64,000 nucleotides of DNA from Obscuribacter phosphatis_A (GCA_017303615.1 JAFLCK010000004.1:149653-213652), one strand, 5' to 3'; numbered from the stretch's first letter, positions 53,349-62,680 are shown. The notes: generated by a model not told the origin, from the sequence alone. Translations and numbers: made by a program.

Positions 53349-56069
53349 ATGACTAACAGTTTGGACAGTAAAGTGAACAGTAAAGATGATTCTAATAAAA
53401 ATAGCTCAGCCTATTTGCCGGTTGAGGTAGAGAAGCGCTGGACCGAATATTGGCACGAGAACAAACTCTTCGATTTAGATGTGCATCCTGACAAGCCGCG
53501 TTTTTCAATAGCTTTGCCCCCGCCCAACATTACAGGGAATTTACACATGGGCCACGCCCTGAACGGCACTTTGCAAGACGTGCTGATCAGGCTGAAGCGC
53601 ATGCAGGGCTATAACGTTCTTTGGCAACCAGGCACAGACCATGCCGGCATTTCCACCCAGATGGTGGTTGAAAGAAAACTGAAGGCAGAGGGCAAGAACA
53701 GACACCAACTGGGTCGCGAAGCTTTCATTGAAAAGGTTTGGGAATGGCGCAACCAGTACGGCAACCAAATAATGGCGCAGTACAAAAGCCTGGGCGTTTC
53801 TTTCGGCTGGGATCGGGTCGCCTTCACAATGGATTCCGGCTATGTCAAAGCCATTTACAAAGCTTTTGTCACCCTCTACAAAGAGGGCTACATCTATAGA
53901 GGCAATCGTGTCACCAACTGGTGCCCACGCTGCCTCACTTCTCTTTCAGATCTGGAAGTAGAGCATGAAGAAACTAAAGGACATCTCTTCTGCATCAAGT
54001 ACAAACTGCAAGACGGCAGCGGTGCTCTTACGGTTGCCACCACCAGACCCGAAACTTTGTTTGCCGATGTGGCTGTGGCAGTTCATCCAGAAGACGATCG
54101 CTACAAGTCTTTTATCGGCAAATCAGTGCTGCTTCCCTTAACCGGCCGAGCCATTCCGGTTATTGCCGATAGTTATGTAGAGCGCGATTTTGGAACGGGC
54201 TGTCTAAAAATAACACCAGCTCACGATGCCAATGACTTTGAGGTTGGGCAGCGCCACAATCTTGAAAAACCGGTGGTCATAGACCAGCACGGCAAACTCA
54301 TGCAAAGCGAATTGGTCCCCGAATTTTTGCATGGCAAAGAAAGATTTGCCGCCCGCAAAGAAACAGTTGAAGCTTTGAAAGAAGCCGAACTGCTGGCTGA
54401 AGAAAGAGAATATGTCAATGGCGTAGGTCACTGCGAACGTTGCAACACAGTGATCGAACCCCTGCTTTCAGATCAGTGGTATCTGAAGATGAAAGAGCTT
54501 GCCGAGCCTGCCATTCAGGTAGTGGAAGAAAACAGAGTGCAGTTCATCCCTGAACGCTATTCTTCCACTTATTTAGATTGGATGCGCAATATCAGAGATT
54601 GGTGTATCAGCAGACAACTCTGGTGGGGACACCGCATTCCCATCTGGACCTGCAGCAAATGCGGCACTGTGGATGCTTTTGAAGAAGCCCCGACCAGCTG
54701 CGGCAAATGCGGCGCCGGTGAAGCTGAGCTGAAACAAGATGAAGACGTGCTCGACACCTGGTTCTCGTCGGCGCTCTGGCCCTTTGCCACTCTAGGCTGG
54801 CCTCAAGATACAAAAGAATTGAAACTCTTCTATCCAACCACAGTACTTTCCACGGCCCGCGAAATCATCAATCTATGGGTAGCGAGAATGATCTTCATGT
54901 CGATGAAGTTTCTCAAGACCATACCGTTCAAGCATGTCTTGGTGCACCCGGTCATTCAGACTGCTGACGGCAAGCGTATGTCTAAATCGAAGGGCAACGC
55001 TATAGATCCGCTCGATATGATCGCCAAGTATGGTGCCGATGCCAACCGCTTTTGGTTCACATCGGTGGGAATTAAAGGCGATCAAGATGTTCGCTTCAGA
55101 GAAGAGAAGCTGGACGAATACAAACGCTTCGCCAACAAACTCTGGAATGCCGGTCGCTTCACCTTGCTGCAACTGGAGGGCTTTGAGCCCAAGGGCATCA
55201 ATACTGAAAAATTGACCTTGGCAGACCGGTGGATCTTGCACCGCTACAATGTCACACTCGATCTGCTGGCCATGTATTTTGCAGACTATGACTTCGACAA
55301 TGTGGCACGCACAATCCACGAATTTACATGGGATTGCTTCTGCGATTGGTATCTAGAAATAGCCAAAATTCAGCTGGCTAAAGAAGCGAATGGCGGCGAG
55401 GGCGGTCAGACTAAAGCAGTATTACATACGGTGTTCGAAGGACTCTTGCGCGCCTTGCACCCAATCATGCCCTTTATCACCGAAGACCTCTGGTCTAGAG
55501 TGCCTAAATCAAGCTTCTTCCCGAAAGACTTCCAGTCGATAATGTTCGCTCCCTATCCGCGTCCCGATGAGAATTTCATCGACGATGAATCGGAAGAGAA
55601 AATGGAATTTCTCATCAGAGTGATTCGTTCCATTAGAAACATCAGACAAACCTACAACGTGCCGGCTTCAGCCGACGCCGAAGTGATGATCACCTGCCAG
55701 GATGGAGACGAAATGCAGACCTTGGCGACAGGCAGTGAATACATTGAAAGGTTGGCCAGGGTCAATCCCCTCGATATTTCGATGGATTGCACACCGCCCC
55801 AGATGGCAGCCTGTGAGGCAGTTTCTTCTGTGAATATCTATGTGCCGCTGGCCAAATTAATTGATGTCGGCAAAACCAAAGATAAACTCAATCAGAGACG
55901 CCAGGCACTTGAAAAAGAAATGGCCAAAGTCAATCAAATCATTGGCAATGCCGACTTCAAGTCGAAAGCTCCACCTGAAAAAGTGAAAGCTATAGAGAGC
56001 CAGAAAGAAGATCTAGACAAACAGTTGGCTTCAATTGATTCGCAACTGGCGGTTCTAGATAAGAGCTAG
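53349..56069 (+). CDS. valS: Valyl-tRNA synthetase
   Basis: Class I aminoacyl-tRNA synthetase of 906 residues. HIGH signature as HMGH (66-69) after PPPNITGN, KMSKS signature as RMSKSKG (about 545), a zinc-knuckle-like Cys cluster (CSKCG/CGKCG near 435-455), an editing domain between them and a C-terminal coiled-coil arm (about 850-906) typical of ValRS. GAAGGAAAG precedes the ATG. A Lys/Asn/Ser-rich N-terminal extension of about 20 residues is added to the core. Confidence 0.97.
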   Translation: MTNSLDSKVNSKDDSNKNSSAYLPVEVEKRWTEYWHENKLFDLDVHPDKPRFSIALPPPNITGNLHMGHALNGTLQDVLIRLKRMQGYNVLWQPGTDHAGISTQMVVERKLKAEGKNRHQLGREAFIEKVWEWRNQYGNQIMAQYKSLGVSFGWDRVAFTMDSGYVKAIYKAFVTLYKEGYIYRGNRVTNWCPRCLTSLSDLEVEHEETKGHLFCIKYKLQDGSGALTVATTRPETLFADVAVAVHPEDDRYKSFIGKSVLLPLTGRAIPVIADSYVERDFGTGCLKITPAHDANDFEVGQRHNLEKPVVIDQHGKLMQSELVPEFLHGKERFAARKETVEALKEAELLAEEREYVNGVGHCERCNTVIEPLLSDQWYLKMKELAEPAIQVVEENRVQFIPERYSSTYLDWMRNIRDWCISRQLWWGHRIPIWTCSKCGTVDAFEEAPTSCGKCGAGEAELKQDEDVLDTWFSSALWPFATLGWPQDTKELKLFYPTTVLSTAREIINLWVARMIFMSMKFLKTIPFKHVLVHPVIQTADGKRMSKSKGNAIDPLDMIAKYGADANRFWFTSVGIKGDQDVRFREEKLDEYKRFANKLWNAGRFTLLQLEGFEPKGINTEKLTLADRWILHRYNVTLDLLAMYFADYDFDNVARTIHEFTWDCFCDWYLEIAKIQLAKEANGGEGGQTKAVLHTVFEGLLRALHPIMPFITEDLWSRVPKSSFFPKDFQSIMFAPYPRPDENFIDDESEEKMEFLIRVIRSIRNIRQTYNVPASADAEVMITCQDGDEMQTLATGSEYIERLARVNPLDISMDCTPPQMAACEAVSSVNIYVPLAKLIDVGKTKDKLNQRRQALEKEMAKVNQIIGNADFKSKAPPEKVKAIESQKEDLDKQLASIDSQLAVLDKS

Positions 56070-56104
56070 GGCACTTTGCCGGTCTAAGCCACTGCAATGA
56101 TTTT

Positions 56105-57034
56105 CTATTGATTCAAAACAGCTTCCACTGTTTTGGATTCCATTTGCTGCCCACCCTCGTCAGGCACCCGCCCGCCAAGAAAGATGGCGCCCTCGGGCAA
56201 TACGATTGCGCTATGACCGACCCGCGCTTCGTGCAGCTGTCCGGCCACAAAGTACTTTTCTGTAACCGGGTCGAAAACTTCGACTGTGCTGACTAAGTCA
56301 CCGGGAGCTTCATGAGCAAGATTGCCGATACCACCGCTGACAAGAATCTTACCGCTAGGCAGTCGGGTCAAAAGAAAGTCACGTCTGAATAAAGCCATTT
56401 TGCCGACAACTTTGATAGTGCCGCTGCGTGCATCAAAAAGTTCGACCTCAAGTGCCGGCGCATTGCCGGTGGTGATACCACCGAGAATCAATACACGATT
56501 GGCATCTACATTTATCATGCGATGCTCTATCCTGGCTTGATTTAGATTGGGCCCGGGCAAAAGTTCGGAACGGATAAGATTGAAGAGATAGGTCTTTGCA
56601 GTCGGTGATTCAGATATACGATCAAGCCGACCAAAAGAACCGCCGCCCAATAAAGTCATTTCCTTACCATAGGCGGCGGCGGCAAAATTCCGCAAAAATG
56701 GCATGATTCTGACCACCCTGGCAATGTATTCATCGGCTGCCAGATCATCCATAAGCCAGCTTTCTTCATTGGGACTATACATACCATTGCCCAGAGAGCG
56801 ACCCGCCAAAACCACCTTAACCACACCGGTATAGGGTTGATCTTTCTCGGTCAGATCAACATCAAGCCCCATTAAATCTTTGGTCTTGAGATCTGAGGCA
56901 TTGTAGATTTCAGAATAGTAATCGAGTCTCTTCTTTGCCACTACCTGCGGTTTAGAGTCGCTGCAAGCCGATATTGAACAAAGCAAAAAAGCCATGAACG
57001 AAAGAGGCAATAGAGCCGAACCGAGCGCTGTCAA
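56105..57034 (-). CDS. Kelch-like repeat lipoprotein
   Basis: 309 residues. Lipobox ISAC with C24 after a hydrophobic stretch (FMAFLLCS) predicts a lipid-anchored exported protein. The body contains kelch-type repeats: NRVLILGGITTG, GKILVSGGIGN, GAIFLGGRVP, with strand-turn sequences such as VEVFDPVTEKYFVAGQL. Kelch propellers normally have 5-7 blades; only about 4-5 are seen, so the fold may be partial or complemented. TTG 57034 is used; no ribosome site is visible. Divergent from the permease gene with 61 bases between them. Confidence 0.7.
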   Translation of the reverse strand: MTALGSALLPLSFMAFLLCSISACSDSKPQVVAKKRLDYYSEIYNASDLKTKDLMGLDVDLTEKDQPYTGVVKVVLAGRSLGNGMYSPNEESWLMDDLAADEYIARVVRIMPFLRNFAAAAYGKEMTLLGGGSFGRLDRISESPTAKTYLFNLIRSELLPGPNLNQARIEHRMINVDANRVLILGGITTGNAPALEVELFDARSGTIKVVGKMALFRRDFLLTRLPSGKILVSGGIGNLAHEAPGDLVSTVEVFDPVTEKYFVAGQLHEARVGHSAIVLPEGAIFLGGRVPDEGGQQMESKTVEAVLNQ

Positions 57035-57095
57035 GAATCGTCGAATTTTGCCTATACCCTGCCTTAACTAAGAGACCTTTTGCTATTGTATTGCA

Positions 57096-59114
57096 ATGAA
57101 TAGGCTTAAGAAACTAAAGGTTCGCTTCTTTAAATGGTTCTTCCAAGGCATGAACCAGAAAGGTCTTCATGCCAAGCCCGATTCTTGGTGGAAAGTCATG
57201 TGCCTGGTAGGCACAGACTATTTCTCATCTATGGGCTTCCAACCTTCTATTTCATTTGCAGCGGCTGGCTACCTAGCACCTTTAGCCACACTCAATTTGA
57301 TAATCCTCACTCTATTCGGCGCCCTCCCGACCTATTTTTTAGTCAGTAAAGAAAGCCCGCACGGACAGGGAAGCTTTGCTATCTTTGAGCGACTTTTGAG
57401 AGGCTGGACGGGAAAAACTCTTGTCTTGGTTTTATTAGGTTTTGCCTTCACCGACTTCGTCTTTACTATCACAATGTGCGCCGCCGACGCCACCGCTCAC
57501 ATCGTGGAGAATCCTCTTACCCCGTCAATTTTTCAAAATAGACTGCTTACCACTCTGCTTTTGATCTTGAGTCTCGGTCTCATATTCATAAAGGGTTTTT
57601 CTGAAGCAATCAAGGTCTCATTTTTTCTTGTCGCCTTTTATCTGGCGGTCAATACTGTAGTGATCAGCGTATGCCTGAGCAAGTTGCTAAGTTCACCGGT
57701 GCATTTCACTGAATGGTTCAACCATCTGCACCAAGAACATGGCTCGTATCTGGAAATGTTCAAGACCGCCGCCTTGGTCTTTCCCCAATTAGCCTTGGGT
57801 ATGTCAGGCTTTGAGACGGGTGTGGCGGTAATGCCCCTGGTTAAGTCGAATACTCAAGGTACCGCACAAACAAGCAAGTCAAATGAAGACTCTTCATCAG
57901 ATTCTGCCGACAAATTAGATGCCGAAAAAGAAGAAATTGAAGAAAGCGAAGAAGATCAGGAAGAGAAAGAAAGAGCTTGCCTTCCCGGACGAATCGCCAA
58001 TACTCGCAAGCTGCTTTTGACAGTGGCCCTGATTATGTCTGTCTTTCTAATGTTAGGCAGCCTCACAACCACCTTACTCATTCCCGCCGAACTTTTTCAG
58101 CCCCATGGTAAAGCTGATGGTCGAGCCTTAGCTTACTTAGCCCATCTTTACTTGGGCGAAGGCTTCGGCACCATATACGATATCGCCACCATTCTTATAC
58201 TCTGGTTTGCCGGAGCCTCGGGCATGGCGGCTCTTCTTAGTCTAGTGCCGCAATATCTGCCCCGTTATGGTATGGCACCCGACTGGGCTAAAGCTAGACG
58301 TCCTCTAGTAGTCTTCTTCACCCTGGTTTCTCTCATCGTCACCGTGGCATTCAAAGCCGATGTAGACAAGCAAGCCGGAGCCTTCGCCACTGGTCTTTTG
58401 GTGATGATCACCTCAGCGGCTGTAGCAGTGACCACCTTGGTCTGGAAACAAGGTTTCTGGAAGCGCTTAGCCTTTTCAGCCATCAGTCTTGTTTTTGTCT
58501 ACTCGTGCTTTGCGGTCATGTACGATCGCCCTGACGGTCTCATTATTTCACTGCTCTTTATTGCCACTGTCCTTTTCACATCTTTTGTCTCTAGAGCGCT
58601 TCGCTCTACCGAATTGCGCATAGGCGATGTAAAACTAAATAGTCGCGCCCTGCGCTTTATAAATGACTCTTGCCAGCAAGACCTGGGCGTTGTGAGAATA
58701 CTCGCCCATCGACCGGGACCAAGGAGCTATAAAGAAAAAGAGCTGGAGGCAAGAGAAACACACAGCATTCAAGATCCGGAAGGTGACTTCATTTTCTTTG
58801 AAGTACAAGTGAAAGACGTTTCTGAATTTATCGACGAGCATCTTGAGGTAAAAGGCAGAACCGTGGACGGCTATAAAGTCTTGCGTGCCGAAAGCCCCTC
58901 GGCAGCCAATGCCATAGCGGCGCTTCTTCTTCATATTAGAGATGTGACCGGCAAGGTACCCCATGTCTATTTCGAATGGACCGAAGGAAATCCCTTGTTT
59001 TATGTACTCAAATATATTCTCCTGGGAGAGGGTGAAACAGCATTTCTGACAAGAGAGATACTAAGACAGGCCGAACCGAACAAAGATAAGAGACCCAAAG
59101 TTCATGTTGGCTGA
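57096..59114 (+). CDS. APC-superfamily membrane transporter
   Basis: 672 residues, about 12 membrane segments with FSSMGFQPSISFAAAGYLAPLA near the N-terminus and GMSGFETGVAVM, as in amino-acid/polyamine/organocation permeases and KUP-like proteins. Between two membrane segments lies a very acidic insert (about 265-300: S, D, E and K). The C-terminal soluble part (about 505-672) contains RILAHRPGPRSYKEKELEARE and a mixed fold, a possible regulatory domain. The substrate is unknown. The REC-kinase gene follows after 14 bases. Confidence 0.8.
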   Translation: MNRLKKLKVRFFKWFFQGMNQKGLHAKPDSWWKVMCLVGTDYFSSMGFQPSISFAAAGYLAPLATLNLIILTLFGALPTYFLVSKESPHGQGSFAIFERLLRGWTGKTLVLVLLGFAFTDFVFTITMCAADATAHIVENPLTPSIFQNRLLTTLLLILSLGLIFIKGFSEAIKVSFFLVAFYLAVNTVVISVCLSKLLSSPVHFTEWFNHLHQEHGSYLEMFKTAALVFPQLALGMSGFETGVAVMPLVKSNTQGTAQTSKSNEDSSSDSADKLDAEKEEIEESEEDQEEKERACLPGRIANTRKLLLTVALIMSVFLMLGSLTTTLLIPAELFQPHGKADGRALAYLAHLYLGEGFGTIYDIATILILWFAGASGMAALLSLVPQYLPRYGMAPDWAKARRPLVVFFTLVSLIVTVAFKADVDKQAGAFATGLLVMITSAAVAVTTLVWKQGFWKRLAFSAISLVFVYSCFAVMYDRPDGLIISLLFIATVLFTSFVSRALRSTELRIGDVKLNSRALRFINDSCQQDLGVVRILAHRPGPRSYKEKELEARETHSIQDPEGDFIFFEVQVKDVSEFIDEHLEVKGRTVDGYKVLRAESPSAANAIAALLLHIRDVTGKVPHVYFEWTEGNPLFYVLKYILLGEGETAFLTREILRQAEPNKDKRPKVHVG

Positions 59115-59128
59115 GCAATAGAACCACT

Positions 59129-60217
59129 ATGAAAATACTAATAGCCGATAAAGACAATCAAGCGGTAAAGCTGCTTGACCTGATATTGAAAGAACTAAAG
59201 TTTGAACCAATCGTCTGCAATAGCGGTGAAGAAGCCTGGCGACGCTTCCAGTCCAATAATTTTCCGCCTGTTTTAATTATCGACCCCAACTTGCCAGATA
59301 TTAGCGGCTTTGAACTGCTCAAGAGAGTAAGAGAAAGCAAACGCGGTAAAGTCACTTATGTGATTTTTCTTGCACCGCGAGGCCTAAGAGAAAATCTCAT
59401 TGCCGCCTATAACGCCGGAGTCGACGACTATATAGTCAAACCCTTTTATGCCGAAGAGATGAAGGCGCGTCTGCGCTCAGCCAAAAGATTGGTTACCTTG
59501 CAGAGTAATTTGCTGGATAGGAACATCTTATTGGAAGAGATGGTCTATGCCGTCACCCACGACATGCGGACACCGCTCATCGCCATGGAAATGACCGGAA
59601 AGCAAGCTCAGGAAGGAATCTACGGCGATCTGCCCGAATCGTACAAGAAGATACTGAAAACCACTGAAGGTTCTTTGAAAGACTTACTTTCAATGGTAGA
59701 CAATCTTTTGCGGGTAGCACGCTATGAAGCCGGTAAAATCGAAAGGAACACTGAACCGGTAGACCTTCTTAAGGTCTGCCAGGAATGCCTGGATGAACTG
59801 CGCCCCATATATGAAAAGAAGGGTCTCAACGTCAGACTCTTGCAAGACACCTTAGAAGTAAAACTGACAATTGTGCGCCAAGATCTGAAGCGAGTCATTT
59901 TCAACCTTCTGGATAATGCCATAAAATTCACGCCGGCCCGAGGCTCAATCACTCTTTCAGTGCAAAAAGTGCAAGACAAGGTTATTGTCGGTGTGCAAGA
60001 CAGTGGTCGGGGAGTACGCGCCGAAGAAGCGAAAGAACTATTCAACCGCTTTGCCAGAGCCAGCGGTGCAAGGCATGCACCGGGCACAGGTCTTGGGCTC
60101 TACATGTGCAGACGCATAATTGAAGCCCACGGCGGTATAATTGACTGTATTCCCCGCAAAAGCGAGGGAGAGGGAACCGGTACCACTTTCAGCTTCATGC
60201 TGCCGGTACAAAATTGA
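59129..60217 (+). CDS. Receiver-histidine kinase hybrid (REC-HisKA-HATPase)
   Basis: 362 residues. An N-terminal receiver (1-118; acidic pair D7/D9, phospho-Asp D52 in IIDPNLPD, Lys104 in YIVKPF) is followed by a HisKA dimerisation domain (H144 in VTHDMRTPL) and an HATPase (about 225-360: NLLDNAIKFTP, DSGRGV, GTGLGLYMCRRI). The Thr/Ser normally found before the receiver's switch loop is Ala82 (FLAPRG). There is no sensor domain, so input must come through the receiver or a partner, such as the transporter upstream. Soluble kinase. Confidence 0.9.
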   Translation: MKILIADKDNQAVKLLDLILKELKFEPIVCNSGEEAWRRFQSNNFPPVLIIDPNLPDISGFELLKRVRESKRGKVTYVIFLAPRGLRENLIAAYNAGVDDYIVKPFYAEEMKARLRSAKRLVTLQSNLLDRNILLEEMVYAVTHDMRTPLIAMEMTGKQAQEGIYGDLPESYKKILKTTEGSLKDLLSMVDNLLRVARYEAGKIERNTEPVDLLKVCQECLDELRPIYEKKGLNVRLLQDTLEVKLTIVRQDLKRVIFNLLDNAIKFTPARGSITLSVQKVQDKVIVGVQDSGRGVRAEEAKELFNRFARASGARHAPGTGLGLYMCRRIIEAHGGIIDCIPRKSEGEGTGTTFSFMLPVQN

Positions 60218-60275
60218 GAAGAGCAAATTTGAGTAGAGCAGAACTGAGTAGAGCAGACCTAAGTAGAATAAATCA

Positions 60276-60689
60276 ATGCCCCATCTTCGCGACTTATTTG
60301 CTGAAATCAAAAAACGTGGACTGTTCAAAGGGGTCTCTGTTATCTTTGCCCGCACCTTTTTGCACAGAGAAGATTCAAAAGAAAAGATCTCTTCCGCGCG
60401 TATGACCAATAACCGCATGCAGGCCTTGGATGGTCAAGGTTATCGCGAATGTTATATGGAAAAGATAAAGGAAGTAGCCCAGAGCGAAGCCTCAAGTTCA
60501 GCCAAAGAATACTGGTTTGGTGACGAGAACAAAGAAGGCGACGAGAAGAAAGGCGAAGAAAACAGTCCTTCTTGGGCCCGGCAGATTCCCAATCAAGCCC
60601 GCATAACCAGCACCAGAATAAAGGCCTACACCGACAGCCTGGCTAAGCCATCAGATATCGACGCCATCGACGAACCAGATCAGAATTAG
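60276..60689 (+). CDS. Hydrophilic protein of unknown function
   Basis: 137 residues, no family recognised. The N-terminal 40 residues are mixed basic and aromatic (FAEIKKRGLFKGVSVIFART), the middle is strongly charged (about 80-105, runs of D, E and K) and the end is polar. No signal peptide, no clear ribosome site, but the frame begins right after an in-frame stop and ends at TAG immediately followed by ATG of the next small frame. It follows the kinase gene by 58 bases, containing a short repeat, and could be its partner. Confidence 0.5.
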   Translation: MPHLRDLFAEIKKRGLFKGVSVIFARTFLHREDSKEKISSARMTNNRMQALDGQGYRECYMEKIKEVAQSEASSSAKEYWFGDENKEGDEKKGEENSPSWARQIPNQARITSTRIKAYTDSLAKPSDIDAIDEPDQN

Positions 60690-60824
60690 ATGGAAACTTC
60701 GATAGAAGTCCAGGACCAGAAAGACCTAAGAGATTGTCAGGGTAAATACTTTCTCTTATCTCGCCGCCTACTTTTAGAGCAGCTTCTTGAAAAAGCGCCC
60801 TACCTTTATGTTGCAAATCTCTGA
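60690..60824 (+). CDS. 44-residue protein, translationally coupled, unknown
   Basis: A short frame whose ATG directly follows the TAG of the 137-residue gene (TAGATG), giving obvious coupling. The product starts METSIEVQDQKDLRDC and is helical later (LLSRRLLLEQLLEKAPYLYVANL), an amphipathic Leu/Arg-rich helix. No family recognised. The absence of a separate ribosome site means it depends on the gene upstream. It could also be a chance frame. Confidence 0.4.
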   Translation: METSIEVQDQKDLRDCQGKYFLLSRRLLLEQLLEKAPYLYVANL

Positions 60825-60830
60825 TAAAGG

Positions 60831-62069
60831 TCACTGATCGTAGAGCTCTGCTCTCTTCTTGTTTGCTTCAGCCAGAGACTTGATCCATTCATTGTCTTGC
60901 TTGCCCCCCATCGTTACGGAGCGAATCGTCTTCTTACTGTCTAGAATAGCCCTCAGGCGACCCGAAGAAGTTTCACAACTAACTGCCACCACTTTACCAG
61001 TACCTCTCTCTCGCTCAACTGTAAACGCCTTCCAATCAGGCATAAAGGGTAGTGGCGTAGAACTAGAATAGGCCTGAATGGAGTGCTCCTCTTTAGTTAG
61101 ATCTTGTTTGGGAGGATGGGCATCGAAAGAGATTCCTTGAGCGAATGTCAGAGTATCATGGATGCGCTTTTTGAGTGCATCATCGTCGTTAAAAGCGACT
61201 CCTAACTCAAAACAAGATCTGTCCAGTTGCCACAAATTCTTGCCGTCTTTGACGGACACTGCATAGCTGGTGGGTGTATTGTTAGTTGTGTCAGCAATCC
61301 ACATTACTTCTCCAAGTTGAGATTTTGGATAGAGAACTCCTCGCAAACATGAAATTTCTGGTGTATAGCAACCAAACTCGACTGGATCAGGAATTGCTTT
61401 CCAAATCACTAAGCGATTGTCCTTCTGACAGAATTCTCGAATACGCTTCTCTGTCCATCGGTCTCTTAAATATTTTTCGATGGGTAGCTTTGCCTTCTGT
61501 GGATCATTGATTACCGGCGCTAAGCCTGCTGCTAATTCCTTTAGATCATTTGAAGAAAATGTTTGATTATGGAACGGCTCAAAGCGATCGCTGATTCTGA
61601 ACCGAAGCCGCTTGCCATTGTTGTTCCGATGCGGAGTTGAGAAAGCCCAAACTTGTGTCTTATTCTTTAACGAGCTTACGAATTTTCTCAAGTCTAAGTT
61701 CGGTTCCTTTGATAAGCACAGCGTTATGATGTCTCCTTTTTGTATTGGTGTTTCCTTAACTTCCTGTCCGCGTTCACTCCAGAATGGATGGCTAGTTTGC
61801 GTTCCCTCGCGAAGAACATACTCTACCTTAACCTGGATATCGAGCTCGGCATCATCAGTTTTGTACTGATGAACAAGATGCGGCTTGACGTTCAGGATCT
61901 TGAAAGCTAGACACCAGCTGTAAGGAAAGAAAATTGATCCGTCGGGCAGCTTTGTTCTCCAGGTTGGTCTGGTGTTGGACGCATTGCACTCTAACTCCGG
62001 CTGTCCACCTCCAGAATGAATGAACAAGAGTAAGACAGAGATTGCCGATAGCTTGGCTAATTTCATCAT
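60831..62069 (-). CDS. Exported protein of unknown function
   Basis: 412 residues. Signal peptide with a hydrophobic core (AISVLLLFIHSGGG), then Cys-containing sequence (ELECNASN). No family recognised. Parts: PTWRTKLPDGSIFFPYSW, a Leu-rich region (about 110-150), a stretch with basic and aromatic residues (RDRWTEKRIREFC), ISCLRGVLYPKSQLGEVMWI and a C-terminal Lys/Ser-rich part. Several Cys residues could form disulfides in the periplasm. Codon choice looks slightly more AT-rich than in the core genes. The nearest neighbours offer no clear functional link. Confidence 0.65.
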   Translation of the reverse strand: MMKLAKLSAISVLLLFIHSGGGQPELECNASNTRPTWRTKLPDGSIFFPYSWCLAFKILNVKPHLVHQYKTDDAELDIQVKVEYVLREGTQTSHPFWSERGQEVKETPIQKGDIITLCLSKEPNLDLRKFVSSLKNKTQVWAFSTPHRNNNGKRLRFRISDRFEPFHNQTFSSNDLKELAAGLAPVINDPQKAKLPIEKYLRDRWTEKRIREFCQKDNRLVIWKAIPDPVEFGCYTPEISCLRGVLYPKSQLGEVMWIADTTNNTPTSYAVSVKDGKNLWQLDRSCFELGVAFNDDDALKKRIHDTLTFAQGISFDAHPPKQDLTKEEHSIQAYSSSTPLPFMPDWKAFTVERERGTGKVVAVSCETSSGRLRAILDSKKTIRSVTMGGKQDNEWIKSLAEANKKRAELYDQ

Positions 62070-62117
62070 TCTTCTGTTTTATCTACCTACTCGAAATGTT
62101 CGATACTATCCTATTAT

Positions 62118-62384
62118 ATGTGGTCTCTTAGCCAACCTAAACATCTTGATGGTCCAGGGACAATGTCCGATGGTGAAGCGGTTTCAATCGGCGACAGTAT
62201 AGAACATAAAGAATTTGACTTTGGATTGATTTATCGGATCGCTAGATACCATGACCATTTAGGCGCTCTCCTGTGCGTCGTGTTTCCCAATTATCCTCAT
62301 AATATGCTTTGCTTAGATTTGGTCGTAAAACTACATTCAGGAGAGGAGAGTCCCGGCGGGGGCTCTCCTCGTGCTACCCAATGA
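62118..62384 (+). CDS. Short frame of 88 codons, doubtful gene
   Basis: An open frame whose composition looks protein-like (IARYHDHLGALLCVVFPNY, then LCLDLVVKLH). A second ATG at 62163 (MSDGEAVSIGD) has AGGGA close before it. The last codons are formed by the GC-rich hairpin at 62343-62370, which argues that the 3' end is not conserved coding sequence. No family recognised. It may be a remnant. Reported because the gap between genes exceeds 500 bases. Confidence 0.25.
   Translation: MWSLSQPKHLDGPGTMSDGEAVSIGDSIEHKEFDFGLIYRIARYHDHLGALLCVVFPNYPHNMLCLDLVVKLHSGEESPGGGSPRATQ
62343..62370. other. Strong GC hairpin
   Basis: GAGGAGAG and CTCTCCTC form an 8-bp perfect stem around a 12-base interior (TCCCGGCGGGGG) that pairs further. 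It is not followed by a T-run on either strand, so it is not a classical terminator. It stands in non-coding or doubtful sequence and could be a small repetitive element or transcript-end structure. Confidence 0.45.
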
Positions 62385-62494
62385 GGATTATCGGCAACCT
62401 GTTAGCTCAAGGCACAACTCAGTTGCTCAGCCAATTTTCGCCAAATCTTTATGTCAAAAGGTTCAAATGCCTGCTTGCTTCTCTGATTGTCAGG

Positions 62495-62680
62495 TTATAA
62501 ATACTCATACTTTACTGACCAAAGGCTTTCCGCATTGGTTATGCAGGCGTCTTCAACAGTCAGGTCCCTTGGAAAACTGTTTCTAAACTCAACAGAATCC
62601 ACATAAGAGATATTCTCCGATGTAAAATTTTCCGATCCTAGACTCTTTTGTAATTGTATCCAGATAGTATTCGTCAACAT
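62495..62680 (-). pseudogene. Second frame continuing the 62.6-63.0 kb gene (possible frameshift fragment)
   Basis: This frame overlaps the end of the next gene by 92 bases in another frame and carries protein-like sequence to a TAA at 62495 (SYVDSVEFRNSFPRDL, then CITNAESLWSVKYEYL). It has no ribosome site of its own. The simplest reading is that one original protein was split by a frameshift near 62640-62680; an overlapping independent gene is less likely. Confidence 0.3.

Noticed and set aside
60643..60834. A 63-codon minus-strand frame overlapping the small plus-strand genes
   Set aside because: Overlaps the better supported plus-strand frames almost entirely and has no convincing start.
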